Below are positions 44,251-52,863 of a stretch of DNA of 64,000 bases, in pieces. Within the stretch, counting starts at the first letter, position 1; the number at the start of each line of letters is the position of its first letter. Origin of the DNA: Streptomyces armeniacus (GTDB lineage: Bacteria; Actinomycetota; Actinomycetes; Streptomycetales; Streptomycetaceae); contig NZ_CP031320.1 of the NCBI RefSeq assembly GCF_003355155.1, forward strand, positions 5,385,367 through 5,449,366, read 5' to 3'. The notes beneath the pieces were generated by a model. That model ran no database searches. It saw only the letters and a list, made by a program, of their open reading frames with translations, and was not told the DNA's origin. The position numbers and the translations under genes are program-made.

Positions 44251-44420
44251 GGCGGGGTATCAACATATCTGGCGTTGACTTTTAGCACGCTGTTGAGTTC
44301 TCAAAGAACGGACGCTTCCATCGGACCCGTTTCACCGGGACCCTCCGGGCGCTTCCCTTCGTGGTTTTGCATTTCCGACGCTACCAGACGAAATCCCTGC
44401 TCTCCGCCACTCGTTCACAT
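44251..44420 (-). other. Orphan rRNA-operon leader (no rRNA genes)
   Basis: On the minus strand, GTTCTTTGAGAACTCAACAG (44309-44290), GCGTGCTAAAAGTCAACGCC and AGATATGTTGATACCCC (44269-44253) are, as I recall, the conserved antitermination/processing leader immediately upstream of 16S rRNA in Streptomyces. TAGCGT (44383-44378) could be an rrn -10 box. 16S should follow at lower coordinates, but a methyltransferase fragment joins at about 44250. I infer an rRNA operon deleted here. The rest of the gap to 44715 holds no gene I can see, and must contain the crr promoter. Confidence 0.65.
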
Positions 44421-44715
44421 GCGGACATGTCGAACCCGGGCTCGAATACAGGGAGTTGGTTTCCTCGGATGCCGCCCTGCGCCGTCGGCGCTGGGCAGGA
44501 GTACGAGAGTACAGGCCGGGCTGGGGCGAGGCAAATTGGTTTTCTCCGCACGCTCCGTGCCGGTCCGGGCCTTCTGCCGTACTGCCTGCGCTGCGTCGCA
44601 GGTCCGCCAGCCCGTGCGGAATCAGCTCTTCCTATGACTTACGCTTCTGAGCGGTGCGCCGTCCCGGACAGACAGAGACGGTGGCTGATCGAACTCCGCC
44701 CCTGGGAGGCCTCCC

Positions 44716-45165
44716 ATGACCACCGTGACGTCCCCGCTCGCCGGACGCGCCATCGGACTCGCCGCCGTCCCCGATCCGGTTTTCTCCGGCGCGATGGTCG
44801 GCCCGGGAACCGCCGTCGACCCCGTACGGGAGCCCACCGAGGCTGTCGCGCCGGTCGAGGGCATCGTGGTGTCGCTGCATCCGCACGCGTTCGTCGTGGT
44901 CGACGCGGAGGGCCACGGCGTGCTCACCCACCTCGGCATCGACACGGTGCAGCTCAACGGCGACGGCTTCGAGCTGCTCGCCGCGAAGGGCGACACCGTG
45001 AAGCGCGGCGACCCCGTGGTCCGCTGGAACCCGGCCGCGGTGGAGGAGGCTGGCAAGTCCCCCATTTCTCCGGTCGTCGCCCTGGAGGCAACCGCCGACG
45101 CCCTCGCGGACGTCGCCGAGGACGGTGACACCGCGCCCGGCGAGACGCTTTTCAGCTGGACGTGA
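44716..45165 (+). CDS. crr: PTS glucose-type enzyme IIA (Crr)
   Basis: A 149-residue soluble EIIA-Glc. GTAVDPVREPTEAVAPVEG, VVSLHPHAFVVVDAEGH and GVLTHLGIDTVQLNGDGFE hold the two active-site histidines (H57 and phospho-accepting H72), and VKRGDPVVRWN closes the fold. It passes phosphate from HPr to sugar-specific EIIB/C (probably GlcNAc uptake in streptomycetes). GGGAGG precedes the ATG. It is followed by ptsI 78 bp later; a small hairpin sits between. Downstream of an rRNA-leader scar. Confidence 0.95.
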   Translation: MTTVTSPLAGRAIGLAAVPDPVFSGAMVGPGTAVDPVREPTEAVAPVEGIVVSLHPHAFVVVDAEGHGVLTHLGIDTVQLNGDGFELLAAKGDTVKRGDPVVRWNPAAVEEAGKSPISPVVALEATADALADVAEDGDTAPGETLFSWT

Positions 45166-45185
45166 CCCCGCGCCCCGTCGCGGGG
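45166..45185 (+). terminator. Short hairpin between crr and ptsI
   Basis: CCCCGC (45166-45171) pairs with GCGGGG (45180-45185) over an 8-nt loop, starting right after the crr stop. It may attenuate read-through or stabilise the crr mRNA end. It is too short to be called a full terminator with confidence. Confidence 0.45.
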
Positions 45186-45243
45186 CAATGACAGCAGCAA
45201 CCGCGGCGGCCGTACCGTCGCACCAGAACCGGAGACGGGTGAG

Positions 45244-46914
45244 ATGGACGCAACGCTTCGAGGCGTAGGTGTGAGCCACGGGGTGGCGATCGGCGAGGCA
45301 CGGCACATGGGCACCGCGGTGCTGGAGCCGCCGGCCAAGCAGATCGCGGCCGAGGACGCCGCGCACGAACAGACCCGTGCCCGCCGGGCCGTGGAGGCCG
45401 TCGCGGCGGACCTGATCGCCCGTGGCCAACTGGCCGGTGGCGAGGCGCAGGCCGTGCTCGAGGCTCAGGCGATGATGGCGCAGGATCCGGAGCTGCTGGC
45501 GGACGTGGAGCGCCGGATCACGGTGGGCAGTACGGCGGAGCGCGCTGTGTACGACGCGTTCGCCGCCTATCGCGCGCTGCTCGCCGGGGCGGGCGAGTAC
45601 CTCGCGGGCCGCGTCGCGGACCTGGACGACGTGCGGAACCGTATCGTCGCCCGGCTGCTGGGCGTGCCGATGCCGGGTGTGCCGGACAGCGACGAGCCGT
45701 ATGTGCTGATCGCCCGTGACCTGGCGCCGGCGGACACGGCGCTGCTCGACCCCTCGCTCGTCCTCGGCTTTGTCACCGAGGAGGGCGGCCCGACCAGCCA
45801 CAGCGCCATCCTGGCGCGTGCCCTGGGCGTGCCCGCAGTCGTGGCGCTGCCCGGCGCGTGCGAGCTGTCCGAGGGCACGGTCGTCGCCGTGGACGGCAGC
45901 ACCGGCGATGTCGTGGTGAACCCCGGCCCCGAGGAGCGGTCCGCGCTGGCGCAGACCGCGGCCGAGCGGAAGGCCGCGCTCAGCACGGCCACCGGGCCCG
46001 GTGCGACGTCGGACGGGCACAAGGTGCCGCTGCTGGCGAACATCGGCGGTCCCTCCGACGTGGCCGCCGCGCTCGAGGCGGGTGCCGAGGGCGTGGGGCT
46101 GTTCCGTACGGAGTTCCTGTTCCTGGACGACAGCGCGAAGGCGCCGTCGGAGGACAAGCAGGTGGCCGCCTACCGGCAGGTGCTGGAGGCGTTCCCCGAA
46201 GGGCGGGTCGTCGTACGCGTCCTGGACGCGGGTGCGGACAAGCCGCTGGACTTCCTGACCCCCGCCGACGAGCCCAACCCGGCGCTCGGCGTGCGCGGAC
46301 TGCGGACGCTGCTGGACCATCCCGAGGTGCTGCACACGCAGCTCTCCGCGCTGGCGAAGGCGGCCGAGGGCCTGCCCGTGTACCTCGAGGTGATGGCTCC
46401 GATGGTGGCCGACCGGCAGGACGCCCGTGCGTTCGCGGACGCGTGCCGGGCGGCGGGGCTGCGGGCAAAGTTCGGCGCGATGGTCGAGATTCCGTCGGCG
46501 GCGCTGCGGGCCCGCTCGGTGCTGCAGGAGGTGGAGTTCCTCTCCCTGGGCACCAACGACCTCGCGCAGTACACCTTCGCGGCCGACCGGCAGGTGGGCG
46601 CGGTCTCCCGGCTCCAGGACCCGTGGCAGCCCGCGCTGCTCGACCTGGTGGCGCTGTCGGCGGAGGGAGCGAAGGCAGAGGGCAAGAGCTGCGGCGTATG
46701 CGGTGAGGCGGCGGCCGATCCGCTGCTGGCCTGCGTGCTGACCGGGCTCGGCGTGACGAGCCTGTCGATGGGCTCCGCCTCGCTCCCGTACGTGCGCGCC
46801 ACCCTGGCGAAGCACACGCTGGCCCAGTGCGAGCGCGCGGCAGCGGCAGCCCGCGCGGCGGACAGCGCCGAGGACGCGCGGGCCGCCGCGCAGGCGGTGC
46901 TCTCCGGGGAGTGA
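45244..46914 (+). CDS. ptsI: PTS enzyme I
   Basis: A 556-residue phosphoenolpyruvate-protein phosphotransferase that autophosphorylates from PEP and passes phosphate to HPr. GGPTSHSAILARALGVPAVV carries the phospho-histidine (H186). The PEP-binding barrel has GVGLFRTEFLF, LDAGADKPLDF, and FLSLGTNDLAQYTFAADRQ, and the C-terminal CGEAAADP is the conserved cysteine motif. ATG 45244 follows GGAGACGGGTGAG. It forms a likely operon with crr. HPr (ptsH) is encoded elsewhere. Confidence 0.97.
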   Translation: MDATLRGVGVSHGVAIGEARHMGTAVLEPPAKQIAAEDAAHEQTRARRAVEAVAADLIARGQLAGGEAQAVLEAQAMMAQDPELLADVERRITVGSTAERAVYDAFAAYRALLAGAGEYLAGRVADLDDVRNRIVARLLGVPMPGVPDSDEPYVLIARDLAPADTALLDPSLVLGFVTEEGGPTSHSAILARALGVPAVVALPGACELSEGTVVAVDGSTGDVVVNPGPEERSALAQTAAERKAALSTATGPGATSDGHKVPLLANIGGPSDVAAALEAGAEGVGLFRTEFLFLDDSAKAPSEDKQVAAYRQVLEAFPEGRVVVRVLDAGADKPLDFLTPADEPNPALGVRGLRTLLDHPEVLHTQLSALAKAAEGLPVYLEVMAPMVADRQDARAFADACRAAGLRAKFGAMVEIPSAALRARSVLQEVEFLSLGTNDLAQYTFAADRQVGAVSRLQDPWQPALLDLVALSAEGAKAEGKSCGVCGEAAADPLLACVLTGLGVTSLSMGSASLPYVRATLAKHTLAQCERAAAAARAADSAEDARAAAQAVLSGE

Positions 46915-46940
46915 GCCGGACGGCCGCGGGGTGAGCGCCG

Positions 46941-47870
46941 TCATCGGGGCTCACCGCCGCGGCGCGGCAGTGCGTACCCCGCTGCGTAGCTGACGCCGGG
47001 CTCGGGTGGCACGGGCTCGCCCGTGTCGGCGTCCGTGCAGTACGCGGCGAAGACCTCGGCCTCGGTGAGGGGCCGGAGCCAGCCGTCCCGCAGGCACCAG
47101 CCACGGACGGTCTCGGGGCCCGGTGGTTCGGACGGCGGCGCCGGCTCGCTGCGGAGCTCGCTGCGGAGGACGACGCCTCCCGGGCTGCCGGTCGCCAGCC
47201 CGGCGGCCAGCACCCCGCACAGGAGCAGCGCCTCCGAGTCGGCCATGCGCAGCCTGCCGTCGTGGACCCGTTCGACGCGGAGCGCCGCGCAGAGCGGGGC
47301 GGCGGTGCCGGGTGGGTGGACGCTGCAGACCACGTGGTGGGTGCCGGACCCGGCGGCCTCCAGCAGCCGGGTCAGCGCCTCGGCGGCGCGGTCGAACGCG
47401 GCCTGGCCGGGCGCCGGCGGGCCGCTGTCGTACGTGCCGCCGCCTGCGTCCGCGAGCAGCGCCGTGACCTCCTCCCAGGTGCGCCGGCTGGCGTGGGCGT
47501 CGAGGAGCAGCGGCACCAGCTCGTCGATGCGCTGCCCCTCGTACGGCACCGTGACGCCGGCCGCGGCGACCTCCGCGGCATAGCGTGTGCGGCTCGCCGC
47601 GGAGTCCGGGTCGAGCCGCTCCTCCTCGCAGAACAGCGCGTACTCCCCCGTGTCGAAGAACGCGACGCGCGCGTGCACGCCCTGGCTCGCGAGCGCGCGC
47701 AGGAGCACTTCCGTCTGGCGCAGATACGCGTCGTGGTCGCGGAAGGCGAACGTCCGGTATCCCGTCATGGCCGCGAAGTCCGTGCGGGCGGCCAGCACCG
47801 CCACGATGCTGGGTGCCTCACGGCGCAGGGAACGGAACGGGTGCCTCCTGCGGCTCCTGGTGTGTGCCAT
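46941..47870 (-). CDS. Conserved streptomycete protein of unknown function
   Basis: A 309-residue protein that I do not recognise as any named family. The N-terminus is basic (MAHTRSRRRHPFRSLRREAP). The middle reads FAFRDHDAYLRQTEVLLRAL and ARVAFFDTGEYALFCEEERL, an alpha/beta arrangement with no obvious cofactor loop. The C-terminus has the GWCLRDGWLRPLTEAEVFAA segment. No transmembrane helix or signal peptide. ATG 47870 follows GGGGGAGTC. It is convergent with ptsI (26 bp) and downstream of the acetoacetyl-CoA synthetase gene on the same strand, 89 bp apart. Confidence 0.8.
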   Translation of the reverse strand: MAHTRSRRRHPFRSLRREAPSIVAVLAARTDFAAMTGYRTFAFRDHDAYLRQTEVLLRALASQGVHARVAFFDTGEYALFCEEERLDPDSAASRTRYAAEVAAAGVTVPYEGQRIDELVPLLLDAHASRRTWEEVTALLADAGGGTYDSGPPAPGQAAFDRAAEALTRLLEAAGSGTHHVVCSVHPPGTAAPLCAALRVERVHDGRLRMADSEALLLCGVLAAGLATGSPGGVVLRSELRSEPAPPSEPPGPETVRGWCLRDGWLRPLTEAEVFAAYCTDADTGEPVPPEPGVSYAAGYALPRRGGEPR

Positions 47871-47959
47871 GACTCCCCCTCGTTACGTACGGCTACGATG
47901 CTCACTCACCGTAGTCGGGGGGTCTGACAATCGGCCTCCGGCCGGTTCGGTCCCCGCCC

Positions 47960-49993
47960 TCAGGCGGCTCCGCCGGGGGTCAGTCCGGCGTAGAAGCGGA
48001 GGAGCTCCACGTTGTCCACGGAGCCCGGGTTGACGGCCTTCTCCAGCTCCGTTCCCTGAAGGAGGCGCTTGACCGGAACCTCCAGCCGCTTGCCCGTGAG
48101 GGTGTGCGGCACGCCCGGGACCTCGATCACCTCGTCCGGTACGTGGCGGGGTGAGAGGGACTGCCGGATGGTGGTCTTGATACGGGCGAGGAGGTCGTCG
48201 TCGAGGGCGGCGCCGGGGGCGAGGTGGACGAAGAGGGGCATCCAGTAGCCGCCGTCGTCCTGTTCGACGCCGACGACGAGCGACTCGCGGATCTCGGGGA
48301 GGCGTTCGACGGCCTCGTAGATGTCGGCGGAGCCCATGCGGACGCCCTGGCGGTTCAGCGTGGAGTCCGAACGCCCGTGGATGATCACGGTGTTCCTGCC
48401 GGTCAGGGTGGTCCAGTCGCCGTGCCGCCAGACGCCCGGGTACATGTCGAAGTAGCTCTCGCGGTAGCGCGTGCCGTCGGGGTCGTTCCAGAAGCGGATG
48501 GGCATGGACGGCATCGGGTTGACGACGACGAGCTCGCCGACCTCGTCGGTGAGCGGCTTGCCCGCCGGGTCCCAGGCCTGGAGGTCGGTGCCCAGGCAGG
48601 GGGCCTGGAGTTCGCCGGTGTAGACGGGGAGCGTGGGCACGGCGCCGGCGAAGCAGGAGCACACGTCGGTGCCGCCGCTGACGGAGGCGATCCACAGGTC
48701 GTCCGCCACGGCGTCGTGCAGCCAGCGGAAGCCGTCAGGGGGCAGCGGCGAGCCGGTGGTGGCGACGCACTTGAGGCGGGAGAGGTCGAAGTCGCGGCCG
48801 GGGTGGACCTCGGCCTTGCGGCAGGCCATGACGTACGCGGCGGAGGTGCCGTAGACGGTCGCGCCGGTGCGTTCGGCGACGCGCCACTGGGCGGCGGTGT
48901 CCGGGTAGCCGGGACTGCCGTCGTACAGGACGACGGTGCTGCCGGCGAGCAGGCCGGAGACGAGGAAGTTCCACATCATCCAGCCGGTGGAGGTGTACCA
49001 GAAGAACCGGTCCTCGGGCCCGATGTCGCAGTGCAGGCCGATCTGCTTGAGGTGCTCGACCAGGATCCCGCCCTGGGACTGGACGATGGCCTTGGGCAGG
49101 CCGGTGGTGCCCGACGAGTAGAGCACCCAGAGCGGATGGTCGAACGGGACCGGCTCGAACTCCGGTTCCGTGTCCGCCGCGATCAGGTCGTCCCACTCCA
49201 GCGCGCCGCCGGGCGCCGGGCTGCCGAGCAGCGGTACGTGCACGACGGCGCGCAGACTGGGGAGTTCACGGCAGAGTTCGGCGACGGTGGCGGTACGGTC
49301 GTGCTCCTTGCCGCCGTAGCGGTAACCGTCGACGGTGAACAGGACGGTGGGCTCGACCTGCTGGAAGCGGTCGAGGACGCTGCGGGCGCCGAAGTCGGGC
49401 GCGCACGAGGTCCACACGCCGCCGACGGCCGCGGTGGCGAGGAACGCGACGACGGCCTGCGGGATGTTGGGCAGGTAGCCGCTGACGCGGTCGCCGGGGC
49501 GTACACCGAGCCTGCGCAGTTCGGCGGCGAGGGAGCCGACCCGGCGGCGCAGCTCGGCCCAGCCGACGGGTTCCGGTTCGTGCCGCTCGTCCACGTGCAG
49601 CAGGGCGGGCTCGGCGGCGCGGGCGGGGTCCTCGGCGGCGCGAAGGGCGTGCTCGGCGTAGTTCAGGGTGGCGCCGGGGAACCACCGGGCGCCGGGCATG
49701 GCGCTGTCGGCGAGCACCGTCTCGTACGGGGTCGTGAAGCGCACGTCGAACCACTCGGTGACGGCCTGCCAGAACGCGGGCAGCTCCCGTACGGACCACG
49801 CGTGCAGCGCCGCGTACGAGGCCGCCGGGTCGCCCGGGACCGGTGCGGGCGCGCCGTGCCGTTCCGCCGCCCAGGTCTGGAACCGGGTGATGCGCGCGCT
49901 GTCCGCCCGTTCGGGGGCGGGCTGCCAGAGGGGCCGCGGGACGTCGGACCCGGCGGAGTGGGCGGAGGGCGGCGTACTGTGCGCTGCGGTCAT
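47960..49993 (-). CDS. Acetoacetate-CoA ligase
   Basis: A 677-residue ANL-superfamily ligase activating acetoacetate to acetoacetyl-CoA. The ACAS_N domain lies at the start (FDVRFTTPYETVL), the AMP-binding loop is YSSGTTGLPKAIVQSQGGIL, and the acetoacetyl-specific segments SVSGGTDVCSCFAGA, SPGYPDTAAQW and HTLTGKRLEVPVKRLLQG carry the conserved lysine near the end. It feeds ketone-body or polyketide-derived acetoacetate into CoA metabolism. ATG 49993 is the start. Its promoter must be in the 440-bp gap upstream. Confidence 0.95.
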   Translation of the reverse strand: MTAAHSTPPSAHSAGSDVPRPLWQPAPERADSARITRFQTWAAERHGAPAPVPGDPAASYAALHAWSVRELPAFWQAVTEWFDVRFTTPYETVLADSAMPGARWFPGATLNYAEHALRAAEDPARAAEPALLHVDERHEPEPVGWAELRRRVGSLAAELRRLGVRPGDRVSGYLPNIPQAVVAFLATAAVGGVWTSCAPDFGARSVLDRFQQVEPTVLFTVDGYRYGGKEHDRTATVAELCRELPSLRAVVHVPLLGSPAPGGALEWDDLIAADTEPEFEPVPFDHPLWVLYSSGTTGLPKAIVQSQGGILVEHLKQIGLHCDIGPEDRFFWYTSTGWMMWNFLVSGLLAGSTVVLYDGSPGYPDTAAQWRVAERTGATVYGTSAAYVMACRKAEVHPGRDFDLSRLKCVATTGSPLPPDGFRWLHDAVADDLWIASVSGGTDVCSCFAGAVPTLPVYTGELQAPCLGTDLQAWDPAGKPLTDEVGELVVVNPMPSMPIRFWNDPDGTRYRESYFDMYPGVWRHGDWTTLTGRNTVIIHGRSDSTLNRQGVRMGSADIYEAVERLPEIRESLVVGVEQDDGGYWMPLFVHLAPGAALDDDLLARIKTTIRQSLSPRHVPDEVIEVPGVPHTLTGKRLEVPVKRLLQGTELEKAVNPGSVDNVELLRFYAGLTPGGAA

Positions 49994-50432
49994 GACGGCT
50001 CCCGGCTGTTACGCGTCGTGTGCGTCGGCTCCGCGCACGAGCTGGGGTGTGCGCGTGCCACGGCGGTACTGCAGGACGATGCCACGTGATCGTTCCGGAC
50101 ACCAGTGGCGACGTCACACACTCCGGGCGCACGGGGCTGTGGGCCGCTCACGCCCGCCCGGAGGCGTACGGGCCGGGTGTGCTGGGTGTTCCCGGCAGCA
50201 CAGCGCGGCGCGCGGTGTGGGCGCGGGCCGCCGGAGCGACTCGTTCCACGTACCTCCGCACGATCTGTTTCCGGCCAGGAGGGCCGAACCGGAACGTGCC
50301 CCGCCCGCTCTTTGCAGGATTTGCCACCGGCAAGCGAACAACCCGGCGCCAATGCGGCGATCCAGCGAGACCTGGGTGAACGCCAGTTGAACGATGCTCC
50401 ACCCGTTCGCCGCCGGTGGCAGGCTGAGCAGC
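49994..50432. other. 439-bp divergent intergenic region
   Basis: This gap separates the divergent starts of the acetoacetyl-CoA synthetase and GH31 genes and must hold both promoters. I found no RNA gene, no long hairpin and no convincing small ORF. Several short open frames cross it, but their composition and lack of ribosome sites argue against coding. The stretch 50300-50400 is noticeably lower in G+C than its surroundings. Confidence 0.5.
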
Positions 50433-52772
50433 ATGGATGCGCGGGGCCTGGTGCGGTCGGTCAGAGTGGTGGGCACGGCTCAGGGCGTGCGCGCCATACG
50501 GTCCGCCTGGCGCCGCAGCCGTACCGACGCCGACGGCCTCCCCCGCCCGCGCCCCGAGCGCGCCCGCGTCCCCGGCGCCGCGCGCGGCGCCGAGCCGCGC
50601 CCAGGTGGCGGCGTGATCCACTTCGCGCGGTCCTCGCTGCGGGTACGGGTCGCGGTGGGCGGCGCCGTGTTCTGCGGCTGGGACGGTGCCGGTCCCGAAC
50701 CGTCGTACGCGCTGGCCGGTTCCTGTCCCGAGCCCGATCCGCGCGCCGGGCTGGAGCCGGACAAGGACGGCGGCTGGCGCGTCGTGTCCGAGCGCGTGAT
50801 GGTGACCGTCTCCCGGCTCGGCTCCGTGGAACTGCGCACTCCGGGCGGCGCGGTGCTGCGCCGCGACCTGCCGCCGTGCTGGTGGGGTCCGGAGGACGGG
50901 TCGTCGGTCACGCGGTGGGTGCAGCGCTCCCAAGTGGCGCCCGACGCGCGGTTCTTCGGGCTCGGCGGCCGCTCGGTGGGTCCCCGGCTGCGGGACGGCG
51001 CGTACCGCCTCTGGAACACCGACCCGGGCGCGTTCGAGCCGGGCCAGGACCCGCTGTACATCACCATGCCGGTGCAGCTCGTGGTGGCGGACGCGGGCAG
51101 CCATCTGGTGTTCCACGACAACACGTGGGACGGCCGGGTGACGCTGCACGAGGGCGGCGAGGGCGCCGGTTCGGGCCACGACCGGCCGGGCCGCTGCGAG
51201 CTGCGGATGAGCGGCGGGCCGCTGCGGTACTGGGTGGTGGCCGGCGCGCCCGCGCGCATCCTGCGCGGCTGGACGGCGCTGACCGGCGCGCCCGCGCTGC
51301 CGCCGCACTGGGCGCTCGGGCACCAGCACGCGCGCTGGGGATTCGGCACGGAACGGGAGGTGCGCCGGATCGCCGCGGGCTATCAGGAGCGCGGCCTGCC
51401 GCTGCGCGCCCTGCACCTGGACATCGACCACCACGAGGGCCACCGCGTCTTCACCGTCGACCGGCACCGCTTCCCCGACCTGCCGCGGCTCGCGGCCGAA
51501 CTCCGCGCGCGCGGCACGCGCCTGGTGTCGATCGTCGACCCGGCGGTGAAGGCCGAGCCGGGCAACGCGGTGTACGACAGCGGGTCCGCCGCGGACGCCT
51601 TCGTACGGGACGGGCGCGGGCGCGAGGTACGCGGCGTGGTGTGGCCGGGTCCGGCGGTGTTCCCCGACTTCACCGACCCGAAGGTGCGCAAGTGGTGGGG
51701 CGGGCTGTACGCGGAACGGCTCGCCCAGGGCTTCTCCGGCGTGTGGCACGACATGAACGAGCCCACGTCGTTCGCCGCGTTCGGCGAGCCGACCCTGCCG
51801 CGCTCGGCGCGGCACGCGCTGGAGGGCCGCGGCGGCGACCACCGCGAGGCGCACAACGTGTACGGGCTGGCGATGGCCAGGGCCGGCTACCAGGGGCTGC
51901 TCGAACTCCGGCCCGCCCGGCGGCCGTTCCTCTTCTCCCGCTCCGGCTGGGCCGGCATGCAGCGCTACGGCGGCACCTGGTCCGGCGACGTGGCGACCGG
52001 CTGGCCGGGGCTGCGCGCCTCGCTGTCGCTGGTGCTCGGGCTGGGGCTGTGCGGCGTGCCGTACTCGGGCCCGGACATCGGAGGGTTCACCGGGACGCCG
52101 TCGCCGGAGCTGTACCTGCGCTGGTTCCAGCTCGGCGCGTACCTCCCGCTGTTCCGCACGCACGCCTCGAAGCGGGCCGGGCGGCGCGAGCCGTGGGAGT
52201 TCGGTCAGGAGGTGCTGGAGAGCGCGCGGGAGGCGCTGGCGCGCCGGGAGCAGCTGCTGCCGTACTTCGTCACGCTGGCCCATCTCGCGCACCGTACGGG
52301 CGCGCCGTACGTGCGCCCGCTGTGGTGGCAGCACTCGCGGGACCGGGCGTTGCGCGACTGCGACGACGCGTTCCTGCTGGGCGACGCGCTGCTGGTGGCG
52401 CCGGTGCTGGAGAAGGGCGCGCGGCGGCGGACCGTACGGCTGCCGCGCGGCCGCTGGTACGACACGGCGACGGGGCAGGCGTACGAGGGGCCCGCGCGCG
52501 CGGAGCTCGACGCGCCGCTCGGCCGCATCCCGGTGCTGGCGCGGGCGGGCGCGGCGATACCGGTGGTCGGCGCGGACGGCGGCATCGAACTGGAGGTGTG
52601 GACCCCGGCCCCGGGACGCAGCGGCACCGGCCTGCTGATCACGGACGCCGGGGACGGCTGGGACGCGCCGGAGGTCGTACGGCTGACGGTGCAGACCGGG
52701 GAGGACGGCGGGCCGGTGGTGACGCGGGACGACGGGGGCCCGGCCGGCTACCCGCTGCGGGTGCGCGGCTGA
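50433..52772 (+). CDS. GH31 family alpha-glucosidase-like hydrolase
   Basis: A 779-residue glycoside hydrolase of family 31. The N-terminal beta-sandwich includes FFGLGGRSVGPRLRDGAY and YRLWNTDPGAF. The barrel has the catalytic nucleophile in GVWHDMNEPTSF (Asp440), the acid/base Asp in GTWSGDVATGW, and GPDIGGFTGTPSPELYLRWF. The C-terminal beta domains follow. No signal peptide is seen, so it should act inside on maltose, isomaltose or related alpha-glucosides. ATG 50433 is chosen over ATG 50394; both have weak ribosome sites. Confidence 0.93.
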   Translation: MDARGLVRSVRVVGTAQGVRAIRSAWRRSRTDADGLPRPRPERARVPGAARGAEPRPGGGVIHFARSSLRVRVAVGGAVFCGWDGAGPEPSYALAGSCPEPDPRAGLEPDKDGGWRVVSERVMVTVSRLGSVELRTPGGAVLRRDLPPCWWGPEDGSSVTRWVQRSQVAPDARFFGLGGRSVGPRLRDGAYRLWNTDPGAFEPGQDPLYITMPVQLVVADAGSHLVFHDNTWDGRVTLHEGGEGAGSGHDRPGRCELRMSGGPLRYWVVAGAPARILRGWTALTGAPALPPHWALGHQHARWGFGTEREVRRIAAGYQERGLPLRALHLDIDHHEGHRVFTVDRHRFPDLPRLAAELRARGTRLVSIVDPAVKAEPGNAVYDSGSAADAFVRDGRGREVRGVVWPGPAVFPDFTDPKVRKWWGGLYAERLAQGFSGVWHDMNEPTSFAAFGEPTLPRSARHALEGRGGDHREAHNVYGLAMARAGYQGLLELRPARRPFLFSRSGWAGMQRYGGTWSGDVATGWPGLRASLSLVLGLGLCGVPYSGPDIGGFTGTPSPELYLRWFQLGAYLPLFRTHASKRAGRREPWEFGQEVLESAREALARREQLLPYFVTLAHLAHRTGAPYVRPLWWQHSRDRALRDCDDAFLLGDALLVAPVLEKGARRRTVRLPRGRWYDTATGQAYEGPARAELDAPLGRIPVLARAGAAIPVVGADGGIELEVWTPAPGRSGTGLLITDAGDGWDAPEVVRLTVQTGEDGGPVVTRDDGGPAGYPLRVRG

Positions 52773-52789
52773 GCACCGTACGGTGCCGC

Positions 52790-52819
52790 TTGTCGTACGG
52801 CTTCCCTTTGTCGTACGGC
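52790..52819. repeat. Two 12-bp direct repeats with CGTACGG core
   Basis: TTGTCGTACGGC occurs at 52790-52801 and 52808-52819, 18 bp apart, and CCGTACGG is also at 52777-52784. The repeats sit between the GH31 stop and the start of the exported dipeptidase gene, in its promoter region. Confidence 0.55.
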
Positions 52820-52863
52820 GTTCCCTCTTCCGCGCGGGTGTGCCGCTGCGGTAGTCAAAGGGG

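Noticed and set aside
50114..50476. 120-codon leftward ORF in the acetoacetyl-CoA synthetase/GH31 gap
   Set aside because: No ribosome site, cysteine/tryptophan-rich unlikely composition and overlap with the GH31 start region.
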